The notes beneath the pieces were generated by a model. It searched no databases, was not told the DNA's origin, and saw nothing but the letters and a program-made list of their open reading frames with translations. Positions 8,227 to 18,780 of a stretch of DNA of 43,160 nt are shown one piece after another (position 1 is the stretch's first letter; each line of letters begins with the position of its first letter). The stretch covers positions 1 through 43,160 of the forward strand of contig DAIEHR010000262.1 of the NCBI GenBank assembly GCA_027353465.1. Reading direction: 5' to 3'. Source of the stretch: Acetobacteraceae bacterium (GTDB lineage: Bacteria; Pseudomonadota; Alphaproteobacteria; Acetobacterales; Acetobacteraceae). The translations under genes were made by a program, and so were the position numbers.

Positions 8227-10031
8227 AGAAGCACCTGTGCACCGGCCCTTGCCGGCCAGGATACCACCTGCTGCCCCTGAACCATGACCCGCGTGCGGAC
8301 GAAAGCATTGACAGTGGCGTGCAGCGCCAGAAACCGGTCAAGGACGGAAGCCAGGAGAAACAAGCCGCTGGTCTGCCATAGGCGGGCATCAAAGCCGAGG
8401 CTGACATCAACGCCACGGCAAAAGGAACCGGGCCTGGCACCTGGGACGCGGGCAACCCCTGGTTGCGCCGACACCGAAACCAGGCCTTCGATGACGGCGC
8501 GGGTTTCCGGCGTGTCACGCCGATCGTAGAGGCGGAGTACCTCCTTCAGTGCCGTCGCTGCCGCTTCGCCGCCAACGATGGAAAGGTGGCCCAGCGACAG
8601 ATGCGAAACCAGGCGCCAGAGAGTCCCCTTACCCGGCGGCAGCCCTAGTGTAGGTGTTGGCGCGGTCATGCAATTCACCTTACCTATCGCAGCGTGGCCT
8701 TCCACGATTTGCAGGGTCGGATGACCGCCGCCGAACGGCAAGGCGGCCGGAAGGTCGCGGTTGAAGCACAGTGCATCCACGGACAGGACGCTGTCGGCGG
8801 GATCGTCGGGATCGAAGTCGGGATCCGACGTGCCAAGATAGGTTTCCGAACCGCCCATCGGCGATGGCCGGCGGATTGTGATGAAACTGCCGCCCGCCCC
8901 ATCCATGTCGCCGGAGAGCCCAGACAGGCGGTAGAACGGCCGCCAGGGCCGTGACTTGCCATCCCCCAGTATCTCCTGCACCCGCTCCACCTGCCACACT
9001 TCCATCGATGCCGTTCGGCGGGCATCCGGCACGACGCGATATTCGGTATCAGTGTGGGTCAGGGCGATTGGTTCGCAGCGCTGCTGGAACAGATTGATAG
9101 CGGGCGCACAACCCAGCGCCAGGGTATCATCGCCGACCATCCGTTCCAGGTCTGGCACCGCGCGGTCCATATAGACGAATATGTCCAGTTCCTTGCCGGC
9201 TTGCAGCAGGGTCTTGGCCTCGATTCCGGTAAAATCCAGGAACAGGAATTTTTCCGGAAAAGCGAAATATTCCGTCAGCAGGCGAAAACCCGAGAAGCCA
9301 CGAGGCGACCACGGGATCAAGGCATCCTCCGATGCGTAGCCCACCGGTTCAATCGCGGATCCCGGCAAGATGGCCGGCCTGGGGTCGGCTGGACCATCGG
9401 CATAAGCCACTGAAATTGCTCGGGTTGACAGCAATTCCAGCAGGGGCAACGACACGTTGGGGCTGGCGCGCAGAAAGAACCGCAGGCGGTCAAGCCGCAG
9501 CGTGGTGAAGTCAACATCAGCGGTGCAACGCAAGCGGATCCGCAGCACCGAAACGGCGCCAGCCGCGTGCGGATTGGCCGGTGCGGCGAGGGGCAGGCCT
9601 GACAGGCGAACGGACTCGATCTCGATGGGCCAGATGGTTTGCGGCCACGCGGTGCGAAATCGGCAGACCTCGCCGCGGACCGGTTCGGTGGCCAGGGCGA
9701 GGCCAGCCGGCAGGGTGACTGGCCGGTCCAGACCTGGCTGACTCTGGAATCTGGCGATCATGCATGACGGCACCGGGGCAAGGTAGTGCGGGTAAAGGAT
9801 TCCCAGCAGCGCCTCGGTGAGTTCGGGGAATTCATCGTCCAGCCGTTGCTGCACGCGGGCGCCGAGGAAGGCAACGCCTTCCAACAGGCGGGCGACGTGA
9901 GGATCATCGACAGTGTCGGCGGACAGGCGCAGGCGGGCGGCGATCTTCGGATGCGCCTCCGCGAACCGGCCCGCCAGCGAGCGGATGGCGGCGAGTTCCT
10001 GGTTGTAATATGGCAGCAGAGAGTCAGACAT
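8223..10031 (-). CDS. tssF: T6SS baseplate protein TssF (ImpG/VasA)
   Basis: TssF is the large baseplate wedge subunit that assembles with TssG. The real start is the ATG at 10031 (MSDSLLPYYNQELAAIR), giving 602 residues, the usual length; the track ORF adds 58 spurious residues. Family hallmarks are the opening YYNQELAAIRSLAGRFAEAH, HPKIAARLRL, DPHVARLLEGVAFLGARV, then FPELTEALLGILYPHYLAP and PSCMIARF. The first codons overlap the end of tssE by eight bases and the stop overlaps tssG by four, so E, F and G are tightly coupled. The gene appears intact. Confidence 0.96.
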   Translation of the reverse strand: MSDSLLPYYNQELAAIRSLAGRFAEAHPKIAARLRLSADTVDDPHVARLLEGVAFLGARVQQRLDDEFPELTEALLGILYPHYLAPVPSCMIARFQSQPGLDRPVTLPAGLALATEPVRGEVCRFRTAWPQTIWPIEIESVRLSGLPLAAPANPHAAGAVSVLRIRLRCTADVDFTTLRLDRLRFFLRASPNVSLPLLELLSTRAISVAYADGPADPRPAILPGSAIEPVGYASEDALIPWSPRGFSGFRLLTEYFAFPEKFLFLDFTGIEAKTLLQAGKELDIFVYMDRAVPDLERMVGDDTLALGCAPAINLFQQRCEPIALTHTDTEYRVVPDARRTASMEVWQVERVQEILGDGKSRPWRPFYRLSGLSGDMDGAGGSFITIRRPSPMGGSETYLGTSDPDFDPDDPADSVLSVDALCFNRDLPAALPFGGGHPTLQIVEGHAAIGKVNCMTAPTPTLGLPPGKGTLWRLVSHLSLGHLSIVGGEAAATALKEVLRLYDRRDTPETRAVIEGLVSVSAQPGVARVPGARPGSFCRGVDVSLGFDARLWQTSGLFLLASVLDRFLALHATVNAFVRTRVMVQGQQVVSWPARAGAQVLL

Positions 10032-10536
10032 CGGGGCGTTCCCCTTGATCGCGGACGGTGACCGTGGCGGCGGCGGTGTCGATGACGGTTTCAAATGCAA
10101 CGGGTTCCTCGGCCGGTTCGGCCCGCAGCAGGGCTTCGACCCGCAGACGCAGGCGCGGGTCCAGCGGATCGCTATTGTCGAGCAGCGCGACGCGGAGGCG
10201 CGCAAAGCGCGGTTCGAACCGGCGCAGCGTGATTTCGATTTCGGTGCGAAGGTGTTCGCGCTGGGCTGGGTCGTTCAGGACGCCGGAGGCGAAGTCGGGG
10301 ATGCCGTAGCCGATCGACGATACCGCGAGTTCAGTCAGGTGCGGCGGGCACGATCGCCAGCGGCGGCGCGTATTCAGCAGGGCTTCAAGGTCCCGCTGCA
10401 CGCTGCGGCGCAAGGCAGCCAGCGCCCGGGCTGACGACATCGGCTTATCCTTGGACTGTTCAGGTTCAAGGTCCAGCAGGCGGTCCAACAGCGGCAGGCT
10501 GGCACGTGGAGCTTCGGTATGACCGGGACTTTGCAT
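10024..10536 (-). CDS. tssE: T6SS baseplate protein TssE (gp25-like)
   Basis: TssE (170 aa) is the gp25-like lysozyme-fold protein that initiates sheath assembly at the baseplate. Visible signatures are LLDRLLD near the N-terminus, SVQRDLEALLNTRRR, the gp25 core LAVSSIGYGIPDF, and the conserved glutamate and arginine in IEITLRRFEPRF (family: I...I..FEPRL). The start is the ATG at 10536 with GGAAG upstream. It lies 12 bases after the second tssC gene and overlaps tssF by eight bases. In imp clusters this gene is impF; impE (tagJ), normally just before it, is missing here. Confidence 0.93.
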   Translation of the reverse strand: MQSPGHTEAPRASLPLLDRLLDLEPEQSKDKPMSSARALAALRRSVQRDLEALLNTRRRWRSCPPHLTELAVSSIGYGIPDFASGVLNDPAQREHLRTEIEITLRRFEPRFARLRVALLDNSDPLDPRLRLRVEALLRAEPAEEPVAFETVIDTAAATVTVRDQGERPDV

Positions 10537-10548
10537 GGACGGGCTTCC

Positions 10549-11931
10549 TTACGATCCAGGGGCCGCGAGATCGGTGATCATACGGAACGTCGCCGATACG
10601 CCATCGAGTTGGAAATGCGGCTGCAGGTGGACGGTGCAGGTAAAGGTGCCGGGCTTTCCGATCTTCTCGCGCACGGAAACCCGAGCGGTGGCAAGCGGAA
10701 AACGGGCACGTACATCGCTGGGAGCGGACATGCTGGGGTTCACGTAGCCCTGCAACCACGCATGCAGCCGCTGCTCGATGTCCGCCGCGTCGTGGAACGA
10801 TCCCACCGCCTCGCGCCCGAGCAGTTTGACGTAATGCGCGAAGCGCGACACGCAGAGCATGGAATTGAGTTGGGAGGAGAAGCGCGCGTTGGCATCCGCG
10901 ACCGCGCCGTCGGGTCCGGCGTAGCGCTGCGGCATGTGCAGGGTGCGAACGCCGGCAAATACCCCCTGTTCCCCGAACGGGAGCGCGGTCAGCGGCATCA
11001 GTCCGGCCTCGATCAACATGCGCTCCTGGCGATCGGACAGGGCGACATCGAGGCTGGACCGGAACCAAGCCGGATCGGTGGGGAACAATTGGGCCGGCAT
11101 GTCGGTGACGAGACCGCCGCCCAGCCGGTTTGTCTCCGCGCCGCGGACGTCGGCGGGCCAGTGGTGGTTTGCGAACGCGCGCGTGGCGACGGCGGCGAAA
11201 GGAAAGCCGGCGGTCATCCATACGTTTTCGTCGGGGCCGGAGACTGTTTCGGCATAGCGGAAGCCGTCGCCTCGCGCCGGGTCATCGGCCCAGGCCGGAC
11301 GCGCCAGCGCGCGCGGCAGGGTTACCGCCACGAAACGCATGTCGTCCTGCCGCGCCAGTCCGCGCCAGCGCACGAATTCGTCGGAGCGGAACGGGTCGGC
11401 CAGGTCGCCGGCCAAGGCGAGGTCGCCGAAACTGTCCACCTGCAACAAGGCAGGGGCGGCACCGATCACAACGGGGGCAAAGGCCGCCGCGGCGACGCCG
11501 GCCAGTGCGGCCATAGCATTGACATCGTCGGTCGGGGCCTCGGCCACGGGGCGGTGGCGGAGTTCATGGTCGATCACCAGAAGTCCATATGGTTCGCCGC
11601 CGGGCATGCCGAATTCCTCCTCGTACACCTTCCGGAACAGGTGGCTGCGATCGAATTCGGTTGCCCTGGCCAGATCGCGGCAAAGGTCCCGCCAGGGCAG
11701 GTTCAGCACCTTCACCCTGACGGTTCCGCCGGGATCCAATCCCTGCACTAGCCAGGCGAGGCCACGCCAAGACCCTTCCAGACGCCGCAACCGGCTGTGG
11801 TGCAGGATCGCATCCAGTTGTCCGCTAACCAGCGCATCGATCGCCGCGATGCAGCGATCAAGCGCTAGTCGGAATGCCTCCATCGTGCCGGCGGACCGGG
11901 CGGTCGCAAGGAGTTCGGAGACGGGCAGCAT
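10549..11931 (-). CDS. Second TssC-family sheath protein (ImpD-like paralogue)
   Basis: This 460-residue paralogue of the large contractile sheath subunit shares the TssC/EvpB architecture with its neighbour. It has IDALVSGQLDAILHHSRLRRLEGSWRG in place of the Tss[28 protein letters not shown], followed by EEEFGMPGGEPYG and a C-terminal WLQGYVNPS near the conserved WI..YV... of TssC. Rhizobium imp clusters also carry two tandem TssC-like genes (impC and impD), and this occupies the impD position. It starts seven bases after the tssC stop. Whether it incorporates into the sheath or acts as a regulator or cap is unknown. It seems more diverged than TssC but is intact. Confidence 0.88.
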   Translation of the reverse strand: MLPVSELLATARSAGTMEAFRLALDRCIAAIDALVSGQLDAILHHSRLRRLEGSWRGLAWLVQGLDPGGTVRVKVLNLPWRDLCRDLARATEFDRSHLFRKVYEEEFGMPGGEPYGLLVIDHELRHRPVAEAPTDDVNAMAALAGVAAAAFAPVVIGAAPALLQVDSFGDLALAGDLADPFRSDEFVRWRGLARQDDMRFVAVTLPRALARPAWADDPARGDGFRYAETVSGPDENVWMTAGFPFAAVATRAFANHHWPADVRGAETNRLGGGLVTDMPAQLFPTDPAWFRSSLDVALSDRQERMLIEAGLMPLTALPFGEQGVFAGVRTLHMPQRYAGPDGAVADANARFSSQLNSMLCVSRFAHYVKLLGREAVGSFHDAADIEQRLHAWLQGYVNPSMSAPSDVRARFPLATARVSVREKIGKPGTFTCTVHLQPHFQLDGVSATFRMITDLAAPGS

Positions 11932-11937
11932 CCGCTG

Positions 11938-13425
11938 TCAGCTTTTCTGCGGAATGCTGGCCACCATGCGCAAGCTGGTGGTGAGTTCCTCCATTTGCAG
12001 CCAGGGGCGCAGATAGGCGATGGCGTTATATGAGCCCGGCTTGCCTGGGATTTCCCGCACCTCCACCTTTGCCTCCCGCAACGGATAACGGGCCTTGGTC
12101 TCCGCGCCGGCGCTTTCGTTTGGGTTCACGTAGTTCATGATCCAGCGGCTCAGCCAGGTCTCGCACTCCGTTGCTTCCATGAAACTGCCGATCTTGTCGC
12201 GGGCGATCACCTTCAGGTAATGGGCGAAACGACCGCTGGCCATGATGTAGGGCAGACGAGCGGAAATCGCGGCATTGGCCGTCGCCTCGGGGCGGTCGTA
12301 CTTCTTCGGCTTCTGCGCGGACTGGGCACCGAAGAACACGGAATAATCAGTATTCTTGTAGTGACAGAGCGGCAGGAACCCGAGATTCGACAGTTCAAAC
12401 TCACGCCGGTCGGTGATGCCGATTTCGCTCGGACATTTCGTATCCGTATCGCCATCATCCGAGGTAAAAATGTGAGTGGGCAGGTTGTCCACCCGGCCGC
12501 CGCCTTCGGCGCCACGGATCGCCACGCAGAAACCGGATTTGGCATAGGCGTCGGTCAAGCGGGCGCCCATGACATAGGCGGCGTTCATCCAGCAATACTC
12601 GTTGTGCTCCAACGCGCGGGCAGCGCCGGTATCGTCTTTCGGGGCCTCCTCATAAGCGAATTCCTCCACCGGGCGGGTCGCTGCGCCGTAAGGGAGACGG
12701 GCGATGACGCGTGGCATCACCAGTGAAACGAAACGCGAGTCCTCGCTGTCGCGAAAGCTACGCCATCTGGTGTATTCCTGGGTTTCGAAGATCTTCGCCA
12801 GGTCACGCGGCTTTGACAGTTCGGTCCAGTCGTCGAAGCCGAACATCTTGGCGCCCGCGGCAGAAATGAACGGCGCGAAGGCCCCGGCGGCGACGTTGGA
12901 AACAAGACGCAGGGTTTCGACATCTTCGGGATGCGCGGTCCATTCATAGTCGCCGATCAGCGCGGCATATGGCTCGCCGCCCGGGGTGCCAAATTCATTT
13001 TCGTAGATCTTCTTGAAGAGCTGACTTTGATCGAATTCGACCGCGCGGGTCAGGTCGCGGGTAAGATCGCGCTTGCTGGCGTTCAGCACCCGCAACTTCA
13101 GGCCGGTGCCGGTTTCGCTGTTCATCACCAGGTGGTTCAAGCCACGCCAGCTTCCTTCCAGTTGAAGAAAGCGCGGATCGTGCATGATCGCGTTCAGCTG
13201 GCTGGATAGTTTCATATCAATCGCGGCGATAGCCCGATCGATGGTGCGCGACAGGTTGCGATCGAACGTCACCGTGCCGGTCATCGCCTGTTCAACGAGG
13301 GTCTTTACCAGCTCCTGGGCGCGATCTGGTTCCGTCTGCTTCGTCGCGGCGACGACCTGGTCCAGCAGATTGATAGTCTCGGTCTGACCAGACGGCGTTG
13401 CCGTCTGCATCTGTGTTCCCGACAT
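11938..13425 (-). CDS. tssC: T6SS contractile sheath large subunit TssC (VipB/ImpC)
   Basis: TssC (495 aa) pairs with TssB to form the contractile sheath around the Hcp tube. Diagnostic strings are [21 protein letters not shown] in two runs, [36 protein letters not shown], and the C-terminal WIMNYVNPN followed by [12 protein letters not shown]. Length is typical. A strong AAGGAGG lies upstream of the ATG at 13425 and overlaps the end of tssB, three bases away, ensuring matched translation. The gene is intact. Confidence 0.97.
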   Translation of the reverse strand: MSGTQMQTATPSGQTETINLLDQVVAATKQTEPDRAQELVKTLVEQAMTGTVTFDRNLSRTIDRAIAAIDMKLSSQLNAIMHDPRFLQLEGSWRGLNHLVMNSETGTGLKLRVLNASKRDLTRDLTRAVEFDQSQLFKKIYENEFGTPGGEPYAALIGDYEWTAHPEDVETLRLVSNVAAGAFAPFISAAGAKMFGFDDWTELSKPRDLAKIFETQEYTRWRSFRDSEDSRFVSLVMPRVIARLPYGAATRPVEEFAYEEAPKDDTGAARALEHNEYCWMNAAYVMGARLTDAYAKSGFCVAIRGAEGGGRVDNLPTHIFTSDDGDTDTKCPSEIGITDRREFELSNLGFLPLCHYKNTDYSVFFGAQSAQKPKKYDRPEATANAAISARLPYIMASGRFAHYLKVIARDKIGSFMEATECETWLSRWIMNYVNPNESAGAETKARYPLREAKVEVREIPGKPGSYNAIAYLRPWLQMEELTTSLRMVASIPQKS

Positions 13426-13428
13426 CGG

Positions 13429-13938
13429 TCAGCCCTCCTTCGTTTCCAGGCCAAGCTGGCCGGACAATGCCTTAAGTTCTGTTTCGCTCTTGAGAATTTC
13501 TTCCAGCAGTGATTCGAGCTGGGTAGAGCGATCGGCCTTGCTCATCAGGTCGCGAAGCTTTTCGCGCACGTCCAGCAGCGCCTTCAAAGCGGGGACCTGC
13601 GCGGCGATTCGGGCCGGTTCAAAATCCTCCATGGCGTTGAATGCGAGGGCGACAGGTATTTGCGTGCCGTCATCGTTCAGTTTGTTATCGACTTTCAGGT
13701 TCAAACCAGGGGACATCCTGGACATGACGTCATCGAAGTTGTCGCGATCGACCTGAATGAACTTCCGCTCCGCCAGCGGACGCAGGGGCTGCGTCGGGTC
13801 ACCGGAAAAATCGCCGAGCACGCCGACGACGAAGGGAAGTTCCCGGAGGACCTGGGCACCTTCCGTTTCGACATCGTAGGTGATGTGGACGCGCGGTTTA
13901 CGCACGCGCTTCAGCTTGTCATGAATACTGCCGCTCAT
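13429..13938 (-). CDS. tssB: T6SS contractile sheath small subunit TssB (VipA/ImpB)
   Basis: TssB (169 aa) is the small sheath subunit; its N-terminal region is recognised by ClpV during disassembly in the family. Key features are [25 protein letters not shown] split around the conserved RV.I.YDVE string, [26 protein letters not shown] and a C-terminal helical segment ending in LSGQLG. GGGAGAGG lies just before the ATG at 13938. The 124 bases between it and tssA are longer than other gaps in the operon and hold a palindrome and a possible promoter, so tssB-onward could have its own transcript. Confidence 0.97.
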   Translation of the reverse strand: MSGSIHDKLKRVRKPRVHITYDVETEGAQVLRELPFVVGVLGDFSGDPTQPLRPLAERKFIQVDRDNFDDVMSRMSPGLNLKVDNKLNDDGTQIPVALAFNAMEDFEPARIAAQVPALKALLDVREKLRDLMSKADRSTQLESLLEEILKSETELKALSGQLGLETKEG

Positions 13939-14051
13939 TTGCCTCTCCCGTGGGAATGTTTCGCCGTTTCAAGTATAGAATGGCCTTGATCTCGCGGTTT
14001 AAAGGTAGAGATCGGCTGCCAGCAGGGTCAACAAGACAAACAGGTGATTTT

Positions 14052-14067
14052 AGTGACGCACGTCACT
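14052..14067. promoter_or_regulatory. Palindrome AGTGACG-CA-CGTCACT at the tssA/tssB junction
   Basis: Two 7-bp arms separated by two bases overlap the last codons of tssA, about 115 bases upstream of tssB. On the coding strand it is followed by TAAAATC. It could be an operator or a weak attenuator. A GTGAC-N4-GTCAC core also occurs in the hcp terminator, where it is explained by the stem. Confidence 0.35.
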
Positions 14068-15130
14068 CCGAAGACGAATGAGGACGAATACCAAGGCTGC
14101 TGAGGATCGCGGCCCGGCTGTCATTGTCCGGCACGATCTCCTCAAGCAGTTCAGGCCAGGTGAGGCGCCCCCGGCGGACAGCCTCACGCAAGGTATAGGC
14201 AAGCGGCGAATGGGGCTCAGTGCGACGAAAGAATTCGGCGACTTCATCCAGGACACGCAGCGCGTCCTCGCGTGTGCTGACGCGGCCAGTAAAAGTGGTG
14301 GCGGGCGCGGCGTCATCCGCCACTGGTTCGGTTGCTTCGCTATCGGCCATTTCCGGCGATGCGTATCGACCGGCCACCTCGGCGATTTCCATAAGAATCT
14401 GGCGCACACGTCCCATCGGCGGGCCGTCGCGTTCGGTCAGATCGGCGAGAAGCATGTCCAACCTGCCCCAAGCCGCAAGGGCGCTGCCCGCCGCCTGTCG
14501 CACCTCACCCATGCGCGCGCTTGCCGCGCGGGCGCCGCGTTCAACATCCTCAAACGGTATGACGCCAGCATTCAGGCGCTGACGCTTCCGTTCCGTGTCA
14601 GATATGGTCAGCAGCTCAGCCGATTGCTGGTATTGCCACAGCCCAATCGTTTCACCTGTTGGCATATTGAACAATGGAACCTTGCGGAGAGGCTGGATCA
14701 GCAAGCCTTCCGCCCCCTCACCATTCAGCCCGGCAATGGGCGCAAGGCGGCGCGCCAGACCTTCATCGTCGGGCATTGGGTGCAAATCGTCCCACCATCT
14801 CTCCACCAGTCCCACCATCAATTCAAAACCGACGGCGAGCCCCGCCAAATCGTTGGTACGCAGCAGTGCCTCGGCCAGCCAGACGGCCACCTCCAGATCC
14901 TTGGCTCGGGTCTTGAGCAATTCAACCGCCATTCGGCGGACTGGGCCCCACTCAGCGGATGCGGTGTCATCCGCGGCATCCGCGCGTCGTTCCGCCGCCC
15001 GGGCCTCGGTTCGCGCATCGCGCAGCCGGAAATACAAAGCATCCGGGGCGAGATCTTCGCGCGGGTCCGTGCCGGTTGGGCTGTCACCCGGAAGCGGGGC
15101 AAGCATCGCGGCCAAGTCGAGTTCTTCCAT
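14063..15130 (-). CDS. tssA: T6SS protein TssA (ImpA family)
   Basis: TssA (355 aa) primes and coordinates tail-tube and sheath polymerisation. The ImpA N-terminal domain is clear: LLAPLPGDSPTG-like start, DPREDLAPDALYFRLRD, then WGPVRRMAVELLKTRAKDLEVAVWLAEAL (split here) and FELMVGLVERWWDDLHPMPD, with the classic W..L.P.P.DE. It also has LIQPLRKVPLF. The C-terminus (VSTREDALRVLDEVAEFFRRTEPHSPLAY) is the short form of the domain with R..P.SP..Y. It heads the minus-strand structural operon and diverges from clpV with an 83-base gap. The start is the ATG at 15130, preceded by a GGGGGAAGG-type purine tract. Confidence 0.95.
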   Translation of the reverse strand: MEELDLAAMLAPLPGDSPTGTDPREDLAPDALYFRLRDARTEARAAERRADAADDTASAEWGPVRRMAVELLKTRAKDLEVAVWLAEALLRTNDLAGLAVGFELMVGLVERWWDDLHPMPDDEGLARRLAPIAGLNGEGAEGLLIQPLRKVPLFNMPTGETIGLWQYQQSAELLTISDTERKRQRLNAGVIPFEDVERGARAASARMGEVRQAAGSALAAWGRLDMLLADLTERDGPPMGRVRQILMEIAEVAGRYASPEMADSEATEPVADDAAPATTFTGRVSTREDALRVLDEVAEFFRRTEPHSPLAYTLREAVRRGRLTWPELLEEIVPDNDSRAAILSSLGIRPHSSSE

Positions 15131-15213
15131 CTACGCCTTCCCCCTGCGATCACGCCCGCGTTCGGGCGCCGCGCACGCTTTTCGTAGCTTAATACAACCC
15201 CGGGAGCAGAATC
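15131..15213. promoter_or_regulatory. Divergent tssA / clpV control region
   Basis: This 83-base gap must hold the promoters of both T6SS operons that diverge here. It contains a short GC-rich inverted repeat (CGCCCG-CGTT-CGGGCG) in the middle and CGGGAG as the clpV ribosome-binding site. No FNR-type box or clear sigma-54 element is visible. Confidence 0.5.
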
Positions 15214-17823
<2,610 letters not shown>

Positions 17824-17835
17824 AAGGTATATCCG

Positions 17836-18321
17836 ATGGCCATCTACATGAAAAACGACAAGATTCCCGGCAACACCTCCACCGAGGGATTCAAGAACCA
17901 GATCGAGCTTCACAGCGCCAGTTTCGGCGCCGGTCGCATGATGGGCATGAGCAAGCGCAGCGATGCCAACCGCGGGCATGCCGAACCGCACCTGTCCGAG
18001 ATTTCGTGCTCCAAGGAATGGGACTCGGTGGCGTCAGGCAAACTCCTGCAGGACTCGCTGGCCGGCGTGGGCGACCACACCGTAACGATCAGCTTCACGA
18101 CAACCAGCAAGAACGTCGTTATCGCGTTCATGACCTATGAGTTGGAGGGCGTTGTCATCAGCAACTACTCCGTCGGCGCCGGCGGAGACTCGCAGCCCAG
18201 CGAGTCGTTCACCTTGAACTACACCAAAGTCACAGTCACCACCTTCGAAGTTAAGGACGGCAAGGCGACGAAGAAGGACGTTATCGTTTACTCTCTGCCG
18301 GAGATGAAGGCGAACGGCTGA
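17836..18321 (+). CDS. hcp: T6SS tail-tube protein Hcp (TssD)
   Basis: Hcp (161 aa) forms hexameric rings that stack into the inner tube and carries some effectors. Family features are the opening MAIYMKNDKIPGN, the basic loop region around GRMMGMSKR, ISCSKEWDSVASGKLLQ, VTISFTTT, and the beta-strand pattern YELEGVVISNYSV...ESFTLNYTKV. Length is standard, without extension, so this is a structural rather than a fused effector Hcp. AAAGG lies upstream of the ATG, and the gene is followed after about 30 bases by a strong terminator. Confidence 0.97.
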   Translation: MAIYMKNDKIPGNTSTEGFKNQIELHSASFGAGRMMGMSKRSDANRGHAEPHLSEISCSKEWDSVASGKLLQDSLAGVGDHTVTISFTTTSKNVVIAFMTYELEGVVISNYSVGAGGDSQPSESFTLNYTKVTVTTFEVKDGKATKKDVIVYSLPEMKANG

Positions 18322-18350
18322 TCTGTCTTCCTACAACGCGCACAACAGGT

Positions 18351-18376
18351 AGGCCCGTGACATGTGTCACGGGCCT
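18351..18376 (+). terminator. Intrinsic terminator after hcp
   Basis: AGGCCCGTGACA and TGTCACGGGCCT form a 12-bp perfect stem with a tiny loop, followed by TTTGTCTTT. The stem lies about 30 bases after the hcp stop. Because it is symmetrical it may also end leftward transcription from the tssM operon. Confidence 0.85.
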
Positions 18377-18414
18377 TTGTCTTTGCGGAGCGAGGCTGGG
18401 ATGGCCGCATCGGC

Positions 18415-18780
18415 CTACGTCGCGTCAGTCACCACCGCTCGCGCATCAGTCTCTTGTCGCGGCAGCGCTGCTAGTTCCGCGACCGGCACCGCCCTGCTGA
18501 TGCCGTCGCCGCACAACAGGAAACGATCGCCGGCCGAGGGTCAGTTGTTCGATTGGGCCGCCCTGTAAACAGCCGGCCGCGACGTCGGCACCGATGCAGG
18601 CGATAGTCAGGGGAAAGCAGCGGCCGACGCGGTCAACACAGGCCAGCCGACAGACGGAAGAACCAGGCGTCCCAATGGTCGGTGAAGTGCCTCGGCAGGT
18701 CGGTTCGGACGAAATTGCCGCGCGAATGCTAACTTGCCGAAGTACCCCAGTGCCGGCGGGGTCAGTGCACGGCCGGGCAT
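18415..18780 (-). pseudogene. Decayed tagF-pppA (TagF/ImpM fused to PP2C phosphatase) remnant
   Basis: The ATG at 18780 overlaps the end of tssM by 19 bases, and the frame opens with LGYFGKLA, the start of TagF/ImpM. After one extra base in a TT pair the sequence continues in another frame as RGNFVRTDLPRHFTDHWDAW, the conserved TagF N-terminus, and soon stops. Most of TagF and the phosphatase N-terminus are gone. Further along come IGADVAAG...GGPIEQLT (the PP2C GDSR.Y...G.LEQLT region) and, in a third frame, AGDRFLLCGDGISRAVPVAELAAL, the PP2C core strand, ending at an in-frame TAG (18415-18417). A TagF-PppA fusion at this position is known from Agrobacterium-type imp clusters; there TagF represses the T6SS by binding Fha and PppA dephosphorylates it. 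At about 0.37 kb this copy cannot be functional. Confidence 0.82.
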
